Both the position numbers and the translations under genes were made by a program. From assembly GCF_012847295.1 (NCBI RefSeq), contig NZ_JABBDY010000005.1, positions 186,001 to 250,000 of the forward strand: a stretch of 64,000 bases of DNA. The letters are read 5' to 3'. The notes under the pieces were generated by a model, which made no database searches, was not told the origin of the DNA, and saw only the letters and a program-made list of their open reading frames with translations. This stretch comes from Microbacterium sp. MF43 (GTDB taxonomy: Bacteria > Actinomycetota > Actinomycetes > Actinomycetales > Microbacteriaceae). Positions 7,728 through 15,690 of this stretch are shown here, piece by piece; position 1 is the stretch's first letter; each line of letters begins with the position of its first letter.

Positions 7728-8714
7728 TCACGCTCGGGATCGACCACTCGGGGGACGGCGGAAGGCGGATGCCTCGGCGAACGGCCAGCGCACGCCGGTG
7801 GCGTCTTCGGCCGCCTGCCACAGGCGAGCGGCGACCTCCTCGTCGCGGGTGATCCTCGACGGATTCTGTCGTCGCGGCTCGCCGCGGGTGATCGTGCGCG
7901 GACCCCAGAACTCGCCGCCCTCGACGTCGGGATCGACGAGCGCCCGCACGAGCGGCCACGCGCCGCGCTCCTTGGACTGGGCGATCGCGGCCTGCAGGTT
8001 GTCGCGGAATCGCTTCATGCGCGTCGGCGCATTGACGCCCGCGATGCCCGGCGTGCGCCCGCTGGTCGAGTAACCGGGGTGGGCCACGACGCTCGCCACC
8101 GGGACGCCGGCGGCGCGCAGGCGCCGGTCGGCCTCGAAGCCGAGCGCCGCGGTGGCGATCTTCGACTGCACGTACGCCCGCCACGCGGTGTAGCCGGTCG
8201 TGAGCTGCGGGTCGACGGGGTCGTACGGGGTGAGCGAGGTCGACATGCTGCCGACCCAGACCATGCGGCCGTCGCTCCGCGCGAGGGCGGTGAGGAGCTC
8301 GCCCGCGAGGGCGAAGTGACCGAGTGCGTTCGTCGCGAAGACCACCTCGTGCCCGTCCACGGTGGTCTCCCGCGCCTTCGGCGGGTGGACGATGCCGGCG
8401 TTGAGCAGTACGCCGTCGAGCCCGCCGCGACCCCGCACGCTGGCCGCCGCCGAACGCACGGAGCCGAGGTTGCTCGTGTCGAGCACGAGTGCCTCGGTGG
8501 CGTCGGGCGAGGCATCCGGAACCCGTCGCCTCACCGCCGCCCGCGCAGCCGACAGCCGATTCGGATGCCGCGCCGTCATGTACACGTGCGCGCCGGCGCG
8601 CACGAGCTGCTCGGAGGCGAAGTAGCCGAGTCCGGCGTTGGACCCCGTCACGAGATAGGTGCGACCGGACAGATCGGGCAGGCTGCGGGGGTCCCAGGTC
8701 ACGACTTCGACCAT
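7728..8714 (-). CDS. Short-chain dehydrogenase/reductase
   Basis: NAD(P)-dependent oxidoreductase with a Rossmann fold (328 residues). The glycine motif GSNAGLGYF lies near residue 22, NAGIVHPP near 110, and catalytic Tyr/Lys are in YTAWRAYVQSK near 180. Its length and pattern resemble the retinol-dehydrogenase/protochlorophyllide-reductase-like SDRs common in actinobacteria. The ATG at 8714 lies 27 bases from the divergent HAD gene. Substrate unknown. Confidence 0.85.
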   Translation of the reverse strand: MVEVVTWDPRSLPDLSGRTYLVTGSNAGLGYFASEQLVRAGAHVYMTARHPNRLSAARAAVRRRVPDASPDATEALVLDTSNLGSVRSAAASVRGRGGLDGVLLNAGIVHPPKARETTVDGHEVVFATNALGHFALAGELLTALARSDGRMVWVGSMSTSLTPYDPVDPQLTTGYTAWRAYVQSKIATAALGFEADRRLRAAGVPVASVVAHPGYSTSGRTPGIAGVNAPTRMKRFRDNLQAAIAQSKERGAWPLVRALVDPDVEGGEFWGPRTITRGEPRRQNPSRITRDEEVAARLWQAAEDATGVRWPFAEASAFRRPPSGRSRA

Positions 8715-8729
8715 AATCCCCCGCGGCCG

Positions 8730-8735
8730 TAGGCT
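8730..8735 (+). promoter_or_regulatory. Putative -10 (TAGGCT) for the leaderless HAD hydrolase gene
   Basis: TAGGCT lies 6 nt before the ATG at 8742. TTCGAC at 8706-8711, 18 nt upstream, is a weak -35 candidate. Confidence 0.45.
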
Positions 8736-8741
8736 TGCGCC

Positions 8742-9551
8742 ATGCGGACCCGAGCCGAGATCGAATGCTGGCTGACAGACATGGACGGCGTCCTCGTCCA
8801 CGAGAACACCCCGATTCCGGGTGCTTCGGCGCTGCTCGAGCAGTGGCGCGACACCGGCACGCCGTTCCTCGTGCTGACCAACAACTCGATCTTCACGCCC
8901 CGCGACCTGTCGGCCCGGCTGCGCGCCTCGGGACTGATCGTGCCCGAGGAGTCGATCTGGACCTCGGCGCTCGCGACCGCCGACTTCCTGCGCTCGCAGA
9001 TGCCCGGAGGAAGCGCGTTCGTCATCGGCGAGGCCGGTCTCACGACCGCCCTGCACGAGGCGGGCTTCATCATGACCGAGACCGATCCCGACTACGTCGT
9101 CGTCGGCGAGACGCGCAATTACTCGTTCGAGGCGATCACGAAGGCGATCCGCTTCATCGGCACCGGCGCGCGGTTCATCGCGACCAACCCCGACGCCACC
9201 GGGCCCTCCACCGAGGGGGTCCTGCCCGCGACGGGGGCGATCACGGCGCTCATCACCAAGGCGACCGGCATGGAGCCGTACGTCGTGGGAAAGCCGAACC
9301 CGATGATGTTCCGCTCGGCGCTCAACCGCATCGGAGCCCACTCCGAGAACACCGGCATGATCGGCGACCGCATGGACACCGACGTGGTCGCGGGCATCGA
9401 GGCGGGCCTGCACACCGTGCTCGTGCTCACGGGGATCAGCGATCCGGCCGAGATCCAGCGGTACCCGTTCCGCCCCGACGAGGTGCTGGACTCCGTCGCC
9501 GACCTGCTTGCGACCGAGCCGGTCGAGAGCGAAGAGGCCGACATCCTCTGA
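8742..9551 (+). CDS. HAD-IIA (NagD-like) sugar-phosphatase family hydrolase
   Basis: Cytosolic phosphatase of the haloacid-dehalogenase superfamily (269 residues). The nucleophile motif is TDMDGVL (Asp13/Asp15). Motif II is VLTNNS (~47), the lysine motif is VGKPNPMMF (~183) and the acidic motif is GDRMDTDV (~207). The C2-type cap between them fits NagD/phosphoglycolate-type phosphatases. Substrates of this group are small phosphate esters and cannot be predicted more closely. Transcription is probably leaderless. Confidence 0.88.
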   Translation: MRTRAEIECWLTDMDGVLVHENTPIPGASALLEQWRDTGTPFLVLTNNSIFTPRDLSARLRASGLIVPEESIWTSALATADFLRSQMPGGSAFVIGEAGLTTALHEAGFIMTETDPDYVVVGETRNYSFEAITKAIRFIGTGARFIATNPDATGPSTEGVLPATGAITALITKATGMEPYVVGKPNPMMFRSALNRIGAHSENTGMIGDRMDTDVVAGIEAGLHTVLVLTGISDPAEIQRYPFRPDEVLDSVADLLATEPVESEEADIL

Positions 9552-9588
9552 CGGGGCCTTGCGGACACGAGGCGTCCGCGTCCGGCGA

Positions 9589-9594
9589 TAGGGT
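9589..9594 (+). promoter_or_regulatory. Putative -10 (TAGGGT) for the leaderless YdeI-like gene
   Basis: TAGGGT ends 6 nt before the ATG at 9601; no Shine-Dalgarno sequence is present between them. Confidence 0.45.
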
Positions 9595-9600
9595 CGCGGC

Positions 9601-10176
9601 ATGGGTGCACTCGACGACGGCGAGAAGGTGGAGGCAGCGGATGCCGCGGCCTGGCGCGACTGGCTCGAGAAGAACCATCGCACGTCGAGGGGCGCGTGGC
9701 TCGTGCGCGCCCGGCGGGACTCGGGCCTCGTATACGTCGAGTACGAGGACGCCATCCGTCAGGCGCTGTGCTTCGGCTGGATCGACGGCCCGGTCCGCAC
9801 GTTCGACGAGGCGACCGGCGGTCTCTGGTTCGCACCGCGGCGCCCGTCGAGCGGGTGGGCCGCGACGAACAAGGCGCGCCTGGTCGAGCTGGAGGCCGCC
9901 GGGCTCATGACCGAGGCGGGCATCCGCGCGGTCGAGGTGGCCAAGGCGAACGGCGCGTGGACGGTGCTCGACAACGCCGAGGCCGGCATTGAGCCCGAGG
10001 ACCTCGCCGCAGCGCTGGACGCGGAGCCCGATGCCCGTGCCGCGTGGGACGGCTTCCCGGCCTCGGCGAGGAAGTTCGGAATCTCGGCCGTCGATTCGGC
10101 GCGTCGCCCCGAGACCCGTGCCGCGCGCATCGCCAAGATCGTCGCGGACGCCGCCGAAGGGAAGAGACCCGCATGA
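9601..10176 (+). CDS. YdeI/OmpD-associated (BOF/omdA-type) family protein
   Basis: A 191-residue cytosolic protein of the YdeI/OmdA group. Visible traits are W..WLEKNHRTSRGAWLV at the start, EYEDAIRQALCFGWIDGPVR (~47), FAPRRPSSGWAATNKARL (~78) and the C-terminal SARR-ETRAARIAKIV helix typical of the family. The biochemical role of this family is unsettled. Its stop overlaps the start of a 37-residue membrane peptide gene by ATGA. Confidence 0.8.
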   Translation: MGALDDGEKVEAADAAAWRDWLEKNHRTSRGAWLVRARRDSGLVYVEYEDAIRQALCFGWIDGPVRTFDEATGGLWFAPRRPSSGWAATNKARLVELEAAGLMTEAGIRAVEVAKANGAWTVLDNAEAGIEPEDLAAALDAEPDARAAWDGFPASARKFGISAVDSARRPETRAARIAKIVADAAEGKRPA

Positions 10177-10286
10177 CCGAGTTCGAGCAGAATGTGCTGC
10201 TGACCATCTCGGCGATCGGGCTCACCGGCACGCTCATCGTCTTCGTCTGGCAGTGGCTGCGCGGCCGAGGCCGCGGCGAAGACTGA
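10173..10286 (+). CDS. Small single-span membrane protein (37 aa)
   Basis: Short gene translationally coupled (ATGA) to the YdeI-like gene. The peptide has an acidic N-terminus, one hydrophobic segment of about 20 residues (VLLTISAIGLTGTLIVFVW) and a basic Arg/Gly-rich tail ending in Glu-Asp. This is typical of a single-pass small protein. No family is recognised. The coupling argues that it is translated. Confidence 0.6.
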   Translation: MTEFEQNVLLTISAIGLTGTLIVFVWQWLRGRGRGED

Positions 10287-10301
10287 GGCTGCGACCCCGG
10301 A

Positions 10302-10880
10302 CTACTGCGGTTCGAGACCGAGGTCGTCGAGGTCGATCGCGGCGAGCCACTGCAGCCCCTCGGCCTCGACGGCGGCCTGCGCCCCCGTCTTGCGGTCCAC
10401 GATCACGGCGACGGCGACGGGCTCAGCGCCTTCGCGGCGGAGCGCCTCGACCGCCTTGAGCGCCGACTGACCGGTGGTCGAGGTGTCCTCGAGCACGACG
10501 ACGCGCTTGCCCGCGACATCCGCCCCCTCCACCTGGCGGCCGCGACCGTGATCCTTCGGCTCCTTGCGCACGACGAACGCGTCGAGCGGGGTGTGCGTGC
10601 GGGCCGACTCGTGCATCACCGCGTTCGCGATCGGATCGGCGCCGAGGGTCAGCCCCCCGACGGCGACGACGCCGTCGACGTCGCGGATCAGGTCGAGCAT
10701 GATGCGTCCGATCGATGGCGCCGCACGGTGGTCGAGCGTGAGCTTGCGCATGTCGACGTAGTAGGTCGCCTTCTTGCCGCTCGAGAGCGTGAAGTCGCCG
10801 TGGAAGACGGCCTCGTCCTGAATCAGCGCGATGAGGTACTGGCGGTCGGCTTCGAGCGCGGGCGTGGAGGCGACGGTCAT
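10302..10880 (-). CDS. pyrE: Orotate phosphoribosyltransferase
   Basis: Pyrimidine biosynthesis enzyme that converts orotate and PRPP to orotidine 5'-phosphate. The 192-residue type I phosphoribosyltransferase has SSGKKATYYVDMRK (~34), a flexible loop with RKEPKDHGRGRQVEG (~105) and the PRPP-binding motif VVVLEDTSTTGQSA (~129). A TAGACT hexamer 7 nt before the ATG at 10880 suggests leaderless transcription. It is not clustered with other pyr genes here, which is common in actinobacteria. Confidence 0.95.
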   Translation of the reverse strand: MTVASTPALEADRQYLIALIQDEAVFHGDFTLSSGKKATYYVDMRKLTLDHRAAPSIGRIMLDLIRDVDGVVAVGGLTLGADPIANAVMHESARTHTPLDAFVVRKEPKDHGRGRQVEGADVAGKRVVVLEDTSTTGQSALKAVEALRREGAEPVAVAVIVDRKTGAQAAVEAEGLQWLAAIDLDDLGLEPQ

Positions 10881-10887
10881 GGGAACG

Positions 10888-10893
10888 AGTCTA
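10888..10893 (-). promoter_or_regulatory. Putative -10 (TAGACT) for leaderless pyrE
   Basis: Minus-strand TAGACT lies 7 nt before the pyrE ATG at 10880, with no Shine-Dalgarno sequence in the gap. Confidence 0.45.
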
Positions 10894-10911
10894 CGGATGC
10901 CTCGGCAACGG

Positions 10912-10947
10912 CGAAGGCCGGTGCGAGGTCCATCGCACCGGCCTTCG
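10912..10947 (-). terminator. Strong hairpin downstream of the serine protease
   Basis: A perfect 15-bp stem (10912-10926 with 10933-10947) and a 6-nt loop, starting 11 bases after the protease stop. There is no U tract, as is usual in GC-rich actinobacteria. It also separates the protease transcript from the pyrE promoter. Confidence 0.8.
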
Positions 10948-10957
10948 TCCCCCCGGC

Positions 10958-11764
10958 CTAGAGCAGGTCGCCGAACTCGGCGTAGAGCCACTCGAGGTCG
11001 TCGGCGCGGTCGACGCGGTACACGCCTCCGGTGCCCGCGCAGGCGCTGTTCAGCCCGAACGAGGTGACACCGGCGATGACGTTGCTGTCGCCGATGAAGT
11101 TCGGGCCGCCCGAGTCGCCCGAGCACGTGCCCCCGGTGTGGGCGTTGTTCGACAGCAGCAGCGACGCGTCGGTCGTGAACCCGGTGTTGATCTGGTTCAG
11201 CTTCGGCGTCGAGACCATGCGGGTCTTGTACGCCTGGTCCTTCCACGCCGCCGCGTCGGGGAAGCTCTTCTGCAGCCCGTAGCCGACCGCCGTGAACCAT
11301 GCGTCCTTCTTCGCGCTCTTCGCGTAGACGTCGAGCTGGTTCAGCGTCGGCAGCTCGCCGTACTCGTCGAGGAAGACCGGCTCGTCGAGCACGACGACGC
11401 CGAGGTCGTACAGGTAGAAGGCGTTGTCGTCGTACTGGGGGTGCGTGTAGGGCGTGCCGCTGACCTGCCCGTCCCTGGGGTAGCCCAGCGCCTGCGGGTT
11501 GGGCTCGAGGTCGCTCTGGAACCACAGTTCGACGTGCTCGGCGCCGTAGGTGCAGTGCCCGGCGGTGAGATAGACCGTGGGCGAGATCAGCGTGCCGCTG
11601 CATCGCCACAGCGGATCGCCGTTCTCGGTCTGGGCGACCATCAGTCCGACGTTCGGGTGGCCGTCGCCGTCGGGCACTCCATCGGTGACCGCACTCGCCG
11701 GCGCTGAGCCGAGACCGATCATCAGGAGTGCCGCAGCAGCTGCGGCGAGCGCTTTGTGGCGCAT
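10958..11764 (-). CDS. Secreted trypsin-like serine protease (S1 family)
   Basis: Exported chymotrypsin-fold protease of 268 residues. Residues 1-25 form a Sec signal peptide ending in APASA. The catalytic triad is complete: His70 in LTAGHC, Asp120 in YDLGVV and Ser218 in GDSGGP. Cysteines around the His and Ser motifs could form the usual disulfides. Cleavage after a basic residue is not certain: the Asp expected below the S1 pocket is not obvious. It stands alone, with a strong terminator behind it. Confidence 0.9.
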   Translation of the reverse strand: MRHKALAAAAAALLMIGLGSAPASAVTDGVPDGDGHPNVGLMVAQTENGDPLWRCSGTLISPTVYLTAGHCTYGAEHVELWFQSDLEPNPQALGYPRDGQVSGTPYTHPQYDDNAFYLYDLGVVVLDEPVFLDEYGELPTLNQLDVYAKSAKKDAWFTAVGYGLQKSFPDAAAWKDQAYKTRMVSTPKLNQINTGFTTDASLLLSNNAHTGGTCSGDSGGPNFIGDSNVIAGVTSFGLNSACAGTGGVYRVDRADDLEWLYAEFGDLL

Positions 11765-11850
11765 GTGTGGGTACCCCTCTCCGTTGGGTCAGTGCCGCCG
11801 AGCATGCCAGGCGGCACCCGGAAGGACAAGGGGCTCCGGCGTGTCAGCTC

Positions 11851-12408
11851 CTAGCGCGCGAAGCGGTCCGCGAGGCGGATCAGGGTGGGCAGTCCTCGGG
11901 AGGTGGCGGGCGCTCCGGTCAGCCGCTCGACGACGGGGGTGGCGTTGGACTCGCGGTCCCGCTCGTTCGCCGAGACCACCCAGCCGGGCCCGGCGCCGAC
12001 CACGCGGCAGCGCCGCACGGCGGCCTCCTCGGCGACTGCGGCGTCGTCGATGTCGAGCACGCCGCCGCGGTGCAGCGTGACCTCGAGCCGCGGGGCATCC
12101 GGTGCGCCCGCGTGCGCTGCGACGACCATCGCGATCTCATCGAGTGCCATCACGAAGACCTCGCGCTCGACGCCGGATCGAGCAAGAAGAGCGCTCGGGA
12201 TGTCACCGGCGATGCCGGAGGCCGGGGCATCCGTGAACACCACCGTGCCGTTGCTCTGGAACGCGACCGCATCCCGGCCGCCCGCGTCGCCGAGCGCGCC
12301 CAGCAGGTCGGCGGTCGAGGGGTGCCCGCGCTGCCCCTGGTTGACGTTGCGGAAGAACGCCACGTACCGCACGTCGACAGGCGCCGCAGCACCGGGGACG
12401 GCGTTCAC
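11851..12408 (-). CDS. DUF1697 family protein
   Basis: A 185-residue cytosolic protein of the DUF1697 family. It carries the family opening YVAFFRNVNQGQRGHPSTADLLGALGDAG, a central VFTDAPAS stretch and the C-terminal N-A-T-P-VVERLTGAPATSRGLPTLIRL, which matches the typical VE..LG..AT.RNWNTV region. Function of the family is unknown. The GTG start at 12408 overlaps the stop of a 34/35-codon upstream reading frame (GTGA), so the two are translationally coupled. Confidence 0.82.
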   Translation of the reverse strand: MNAVPGAAAPVDVRYVAFFRNVNQGQRGHPSTADLLGALGDAGGRDAVAFQSNGTVVFTDAPASGIAGDIPSALLARSGVEREVFVMALDEIAMVVAAHAGAPDAPRLEVTLHRGGVLDIDDAAVAEEAAVRRCRVVGAGPGWVVSANERDRESNATPVVERLTGAPATSRGLPTLIRLADRFAR

Positions 12409-12512
12409 GTCCCCCCGCGCCTCTCGCCGAGGGCGATGCCGGGTTCGACGACGAGCACGCGGAGCGCCCCGCTCTCAGGCACCCAGACCCGCTCGGCCAC
12501 CTTTCGCATCAT
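12405..12512 (-). CDS. Small unrecognised protein (34-35 aa) coupled to the DUF1697 gene
   Basis: A short frame on the minus strand starting with two consecutive ATGs (12512 and 12509). A full GGAGGT lies 3 and 6 nt upstream respectively, making the second ATG the better start. It encodes a peptide rich in Val, Arg and Glu (begins MRKVAERVW, ends ERRGGT) with no membrane segment. It terminates by GTGA overlap with the DUF1697 gene. The ribosome-binding site and coupling support translation; it could equally be a leader peptide. Confidence 0.5.
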   Translation of the reverse strand: MMRKVAERVWVPESGALRVLVVEPGIALGERRGGT

Positions 12513-12590
12513 GAGACCTCCATCGCAGCGTCCGCCGCGAACCTATTGCCGCGCACCCACGAGCGCAACCGCGGAACATCGGGGCGGGGT

Positions 12591-13349
12591 CTACGGGACG
12601 ACGACGTCGCCGACGGCTGCCTGCGTGGGCACCTTCTCCGGCTCGACGACGAAGCTGTCGAAGATGACGTCGAAGACCTCGTCCGCCGTCTGCCCGTGAG
12701 CCGAGACCTGCGCGATGACGAGCACTTCGGCGTTCTCGGGCATCGCAGCGAACTCCAGCATTCGCTGGCCCTTCGTGGCGGCGCACTCCTTCCACACCCG
12801 CGTGGCGACCGTCCAGCCCGACCGCTCGCGCGGCTGCTCGTTGACCGGAACGCACCCGTCGATCGACCAGTCGAGGTCGACGAATCCGTCGAGCCACTCG
12901 GCACGATCGCGCGGCGCCATCGCGGCTACGTCGGCCGCCACGACGATGTCCCGCGATGCGCCGATCCACGCCCCGTCGTTTCGGAAGTCCACGTAGCGGT
13001 CGAGAGCGGTCCCGAGGAGCAGAGCGGTCCCGGGGTCCTCCGTCACGTTCCACCGACTCCGCTGTGCCGACCAGTCCTCGGGCACGTCGACCGTCAGCGC
13101 GCCGTCTGCCGACGAGACCGAGTGCGTCGCCAGCGCGACGGTGGCAGAAGGGCTGGCCGTCGGAGCCGGATTCAGCATTCCGAAGATCGCGTCGACCCGC
13201 TCGGGGGTGATCACGGCCGCGGCGGTGGCTCCCAGCACGGCGACGGCGACCGCGCCGATGATCGCGGTCCAACGGCCCCGATGACTGGGACGTCCCGTGG
13301 GGGGTGCGGGCGGTTCCGTGGGTTCGGGGCGGATTTCGGGCTCCGCCAT
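12591..13349 (-). CDS. Membrane-anchored hypothetical protein with extracytoplasmic domain
   Basis: A 252-residue protein not assigned to a named family. Residues 1-26 are a cytosolic Pro/Glu/Arg-rich tail, then a membrane segment IIGAVAVAVLGATAAAVI (~30-48). A Thr/Ala/Ser/Pro linker (~62-72) precedes a soluble outer domain with VDVPEDWSAQ. Two cysteines (DGCVPVNE and WKECAATKG) may form a disulfide. The outer domain resembles PsbP/Mog1-like lipoprotein domains in its VPEDW opening, but this is only an impression. ATG 13349 has GGGGAGA upstream, and TAGGGT further up (13376-13381) may be its -10. Confidence 0.7.
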   Translation of the reverse strand: MAEPEIRPEPTEPPAPPTGRPSHRGRWTAIIGAVAVAVLGATAAAVITPERVDAIFGMLNPAPTASPSATVALATHSVSSADGALTVDVPEDWSAQRSRWNVTEDPGTALLLGTALDRYVDFRNDGAWIGASRDIVVAADVAAMAPRDRAEWLDGFVDLDWSIDGCVPVNEQPRERSGWTVATRVWKECAATKGQRMLEFAAMPENAEVLVIAQVSAHGQTADEVFDVIFDSFVVEPEKVPTQAAVGDVVVP

Positions 13350-13498
13350 GTTGTCTCCCCTGGCCAACGCCCCCACCCTAGCGCCGGAGATCGCCCTCCG
13401 GAAGCGCCCCCGTGAGCGGCCGCGCGGGAGTGACAGCGAGCGCGATCGTGACGCGCCGGCGCGGCCGATGCCGGTCCCGCGGCGTCGGCGCCCCCGCC

Positions 13499-13504
13499 TA
13501 GGCT
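13499..13504 (+). promoter_or_regulatory. Putative -10 (TAGGCT) for leaderless xth
   Basis: TAGGCT ends 7 nt before the ATG at 13512, the same arrangement as at the HAD hydrolase gene. Confidence 0.45.
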
Positions 13505-13511
13505 TGAGCTC

Positions 13512-14351
13512 ATGCGCCTGGCCACCTGGAACGTGAATTCGATCCGCGCGCGCGTCGACCGCATCGTCGACTTCGCGGTGCGCGAGCACATCGACGTGCT
13601 CGCCATGCAGGAGATCAAGTGCAAGGTCGAGCAGTTCCCGTTCGACCGCTTCGAAGAGGCCGGATTCCACGTCGAGGCGCACGGCTTCTCGCAGTGGAAC
13701 GGCGTCGCCATCGCCAGCCGAGAGCCGCTGTCCGACGTGCGGACGGCCTTCCCGGGCATGCCCGGCTTCGCGAAGGGCCACCAGGGTCCGGATGCCCCGC
13801 AAGAGGCCCGCGCGATCGGCGCGACCGTCGGCGGGATCGAGGTCTGGAGCCTCTACGTGCCCAACGGCCGCTCGCTCGGCGACCCGCATTACGACTACAA
13901 GCTCGCGTGGCTCGCCGCCCTCGAGGACTACACGCGGCAGTCCCTGACGGCCGACCCCGACAAGGCGATCGCCCTCGTGGGTGACTTCAACATCGCCCCG
14001 ACCGACGCCGACAACGGTGACCCCTCGGTCGTGCAGGGCTTCGCGACCCACGTCTCGCCGCCCGAACGCGAGGCGTTCGCCGCCCTCGAAGCAGCGGGCG
14101 TGCACGACGTGGTGCGCCCGCTCGTGCCCACCGGGTTCACCTACTGGGATTACAAGCAGCTCCGCTTCCCCCGCAACGAAGGCATGCGCATCGACTTCAT
14201 CCTCGGGTCGCACGCGGTGGCCGACGCGGTCACCGGCGCGCAGATCCATCGCAACGAGCGCAAGGGCGAGGCGCCGAGCGACCACGTGCCCGTGGTCGTC
14301 GACCTCGACCTCGAGGGCCCCGACGACGACGATCGCCCGATGATCTTCTGA
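13512..14351 (+). CDS. xth: Exodeoxyribonuclease III / AP endonuclease
   Basis: Mg2+-dependent 3'-5' exonuclease and apurinic-site endonuclease in base excision repair (279 residues). The endonuclease/exonuclease/phosphatase fold is clear: ATWNVNSIRAR at the start, MQEIKCKVEQFP (~36), SLYVPNGRSLGDPHYDYK (~116), VGDFNIAPTDADN (~156) and the C-terminal RIDFILGS and SDHVPVVVDL. Leaderless transcription is likely. It converges with the RibD-C gene, whose stop is 8 bases away. Confidence 0.95.
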   Translation: MRLATWNVNSIRARVDRIVDFAVREHIDVLAMQEIKCKVEQFPFDRFEEAGFHVEAHGFSQWNGVAIASREPLSDVRTAFPGMPGFAKGHQGPDAPQEARAIGATVGGIEVWSLYVPNGRSLGDPHYDYKLAWLAALEDYTRQSLTADPDKAIALVGDFNIAPTDADNGDPSVVQGFATHVSPPEREAFAALEAAGVHDVVRPLVPTGFTYWDYKQLRFPRNEGMRIDFILGSHAVADAVTGAQIHRNERKGEAPSDHVPVVVDLDLEGPDDDDRPMIF

Positions 14352-14358
14352 CGCGAGC

Positions 14359-14979
14359 TCAGTCTTCGCCGGGCGGTTCCATCGACCCCGTCTCGACGTC
14401 GCCGTCCGGCGCGTAGCGCAGCTGCACCACCGTCCCGCCCGTGATCGGCGGCTCGAGGAGCCGGAGCCGCGCGGGCACGGCACCGTCGGGGAACACCTTC
14501 TTCCCCTGACCGAGCACGATCGGGTGCACCCACAGCCTGAGCTGGTCGTAGGCCCCCGCGGCGAGGAGCGACTGCACGAAGTCGATGCTCCCGATCACGT
14601 GGATGTCGTCGTGCTTCTCCCGCAGCCGGGCGACCGCGGCCGGGGCATCCCCCGCCAACTGCGTCGTCCCCTGCCACGTGAGCTGCAGCGGGGACCGCGA
14701 CGCGACGTACTTGGGGATCTCGGCGAACCGCCGTCCGATGGGGTTGTCGACATGCTTCGGCCAGTAGTCGGCGAAGATGTCGTAGGTGCGGCGGCCGAGC
14801 ACGAGGGCGTCCATCGCCGCAATGCCCTCGCCGACGGCACGCCCGACGACGTCGTCGGGGAGCGGCGCCTGCCAGCCGCCGTACGGGAAGCCTCCCGACG
14901 GATCTTCCTCAGGACCTCCGGGCGCCTGCGCGACGCCGTCGAGCGTCGTGAAGAGGTCGATCGTGATGCGTCCGATCAT
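14359..14979 (-). CDS. Dihydrofolate reductase-like (RibD C-terminal) family protein
   Basis: NADPH-binding reductase fold of 206 residues, starting RITIDLFTTLDGVAQAPGG and containing LVLGRRTYDIFADYWP (~65) and IHVIGSIDFVQSLLAAGAYDQLRLWVHPIVLGQGKKVF (~125), all typical of the RibD-C/YyaP group. These proteins are annotated as deaminase/reductase-like; real substrates are mostly unknown. It is the last gene of a VOC-HxlR-RibD-C operon, 12 bases after the HxlR stop, and is thus likely under HxlR control. Confidence 0.85.
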   Translation of the reverse strand: MIGRITIDLFTTLDGVAQAPGGPEEDPSGGFPYGGWQAPLPDDVVGRAVGEGIAAMDALVLGRRTYDIFADYWPKHVDNPIGRRFAEIPKYVASRSPLQLTWQGTTQLAGDAPAAVARLREKHDDIHVIGSIDFVQSLLAAGAYDQLRLWVHPIVLGQGKKVFPDGAVPARLRLLEPPITGGTVVQLRYAPDGDVETGSMEPPGED

Positions 14980-14991
14980 AGGGCGCTCCTC

Positions 14992-15690
14992 TCAGGCTGC
15001 GACGTCGACGGTCGCTTCGATGTGGAAGGTGTCGGCGAACCGCTCGAGCAGCGACGGGTCGCCGGCGACGACCGCCAGCACCTCGCGGTCGATCGCCTCG
15101 GCCGGCGTGAGCTCGCCCGAGATCACCCGCCGGATGCCGGGTCCGGCCGCGAACACGAGCTCGGGCTGGCCGGTCGGCAGCCGACCGCCGACCGGAGGCG
15201 CGGGTGGTGCGAGCTGAGCGATCCTCAGCTCGGCTCCGTCGACCTGTACGCGCAGGGCCACGTCGCCGACGTGCACCTCGTAGTCGGCCGGGGGGACGGA
15301 TGCCGCGACCTCCGGCCGGAAGGCCGTGCGCAGCGCCATCGTGAGCGAGTCACCGGTCACGACGTCCTCGGGAGCCGGTTCGCCCATCTGCGGGAATCCC
15401 CACCGTCCGAGCGCGAGCACGATGGATTCGAGACCGCGCCCGTACGGCGTGAGCTCGTACACCAGTCCGCAGTTCGCGAGCGCCACTCGACGCACGACGC
15501 CCCCCTCCTGCAGCTCTTTCAGCCGCGTGGAGAGGATGTTCGTCGGGATCTTGGGCAGGCCCTGCTTGAGGTCGGTGTAGCGGCGGGGTCCGACGAGCAG
15601 ATCGCGGACGATGAGCAGCGCCCACCGCTCCCCGATCAGCTCGACGGCGGTCGTGACCCCGCAGTACTGCCCGTAGCTGCGGGAGGCCAC
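14992..15690 (-). CDS. HxlR-type winged-helix regulator fused to a C-terminal SCP2-like domain
   Basis: A 232-residue regulator. The N-terminal ~95 residues form an HxlR winged helix: the family-typical Cys in YCGVTTAVELIGERWALLIVRDLL, then PRRYTDLKQGLPKIPTNILSTRLKEL. Residues ~110-225 resemble the sterol-carrier-like domain often fused to such regulators. The cysteine near the N-terminus suggests sensing of electrophiles or quinones, by family analogy. The GTG start directly follows the VOC stop. A 36-bp dyad at 16181-16216 is a good operator candidate. Confidence 0.87.
   Translation of the reverse strand: MASRSYGQYCGVTTAVELIGERWALLIVRDLLVGPRRYTDLKQGLPKIPTNILSTRLKELQEGGVVRRVALANCGLVYELTPYGRGLESIVLALGRWGFPQMGEPAPEDVVTGDSLTMALRTAFRPEVAASVPPADYEVHVGDVALRVQVDGAELRIAQLAPPAPPVGGRLPTGQPELVFAAGPGIRRVISGELTPAEAIDREVLAVVAGDPSLLERFADTFHIEATVDVAA

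Noticed and set aside
8715-9755. Minus-strand frame continuous with the SDR, opposite the HAD gene
   Set aside because: The HAD protein on the plus strand has all catalytic motifs, while the antisense translation is Arg/Asp/Gly-rich without any family signal.
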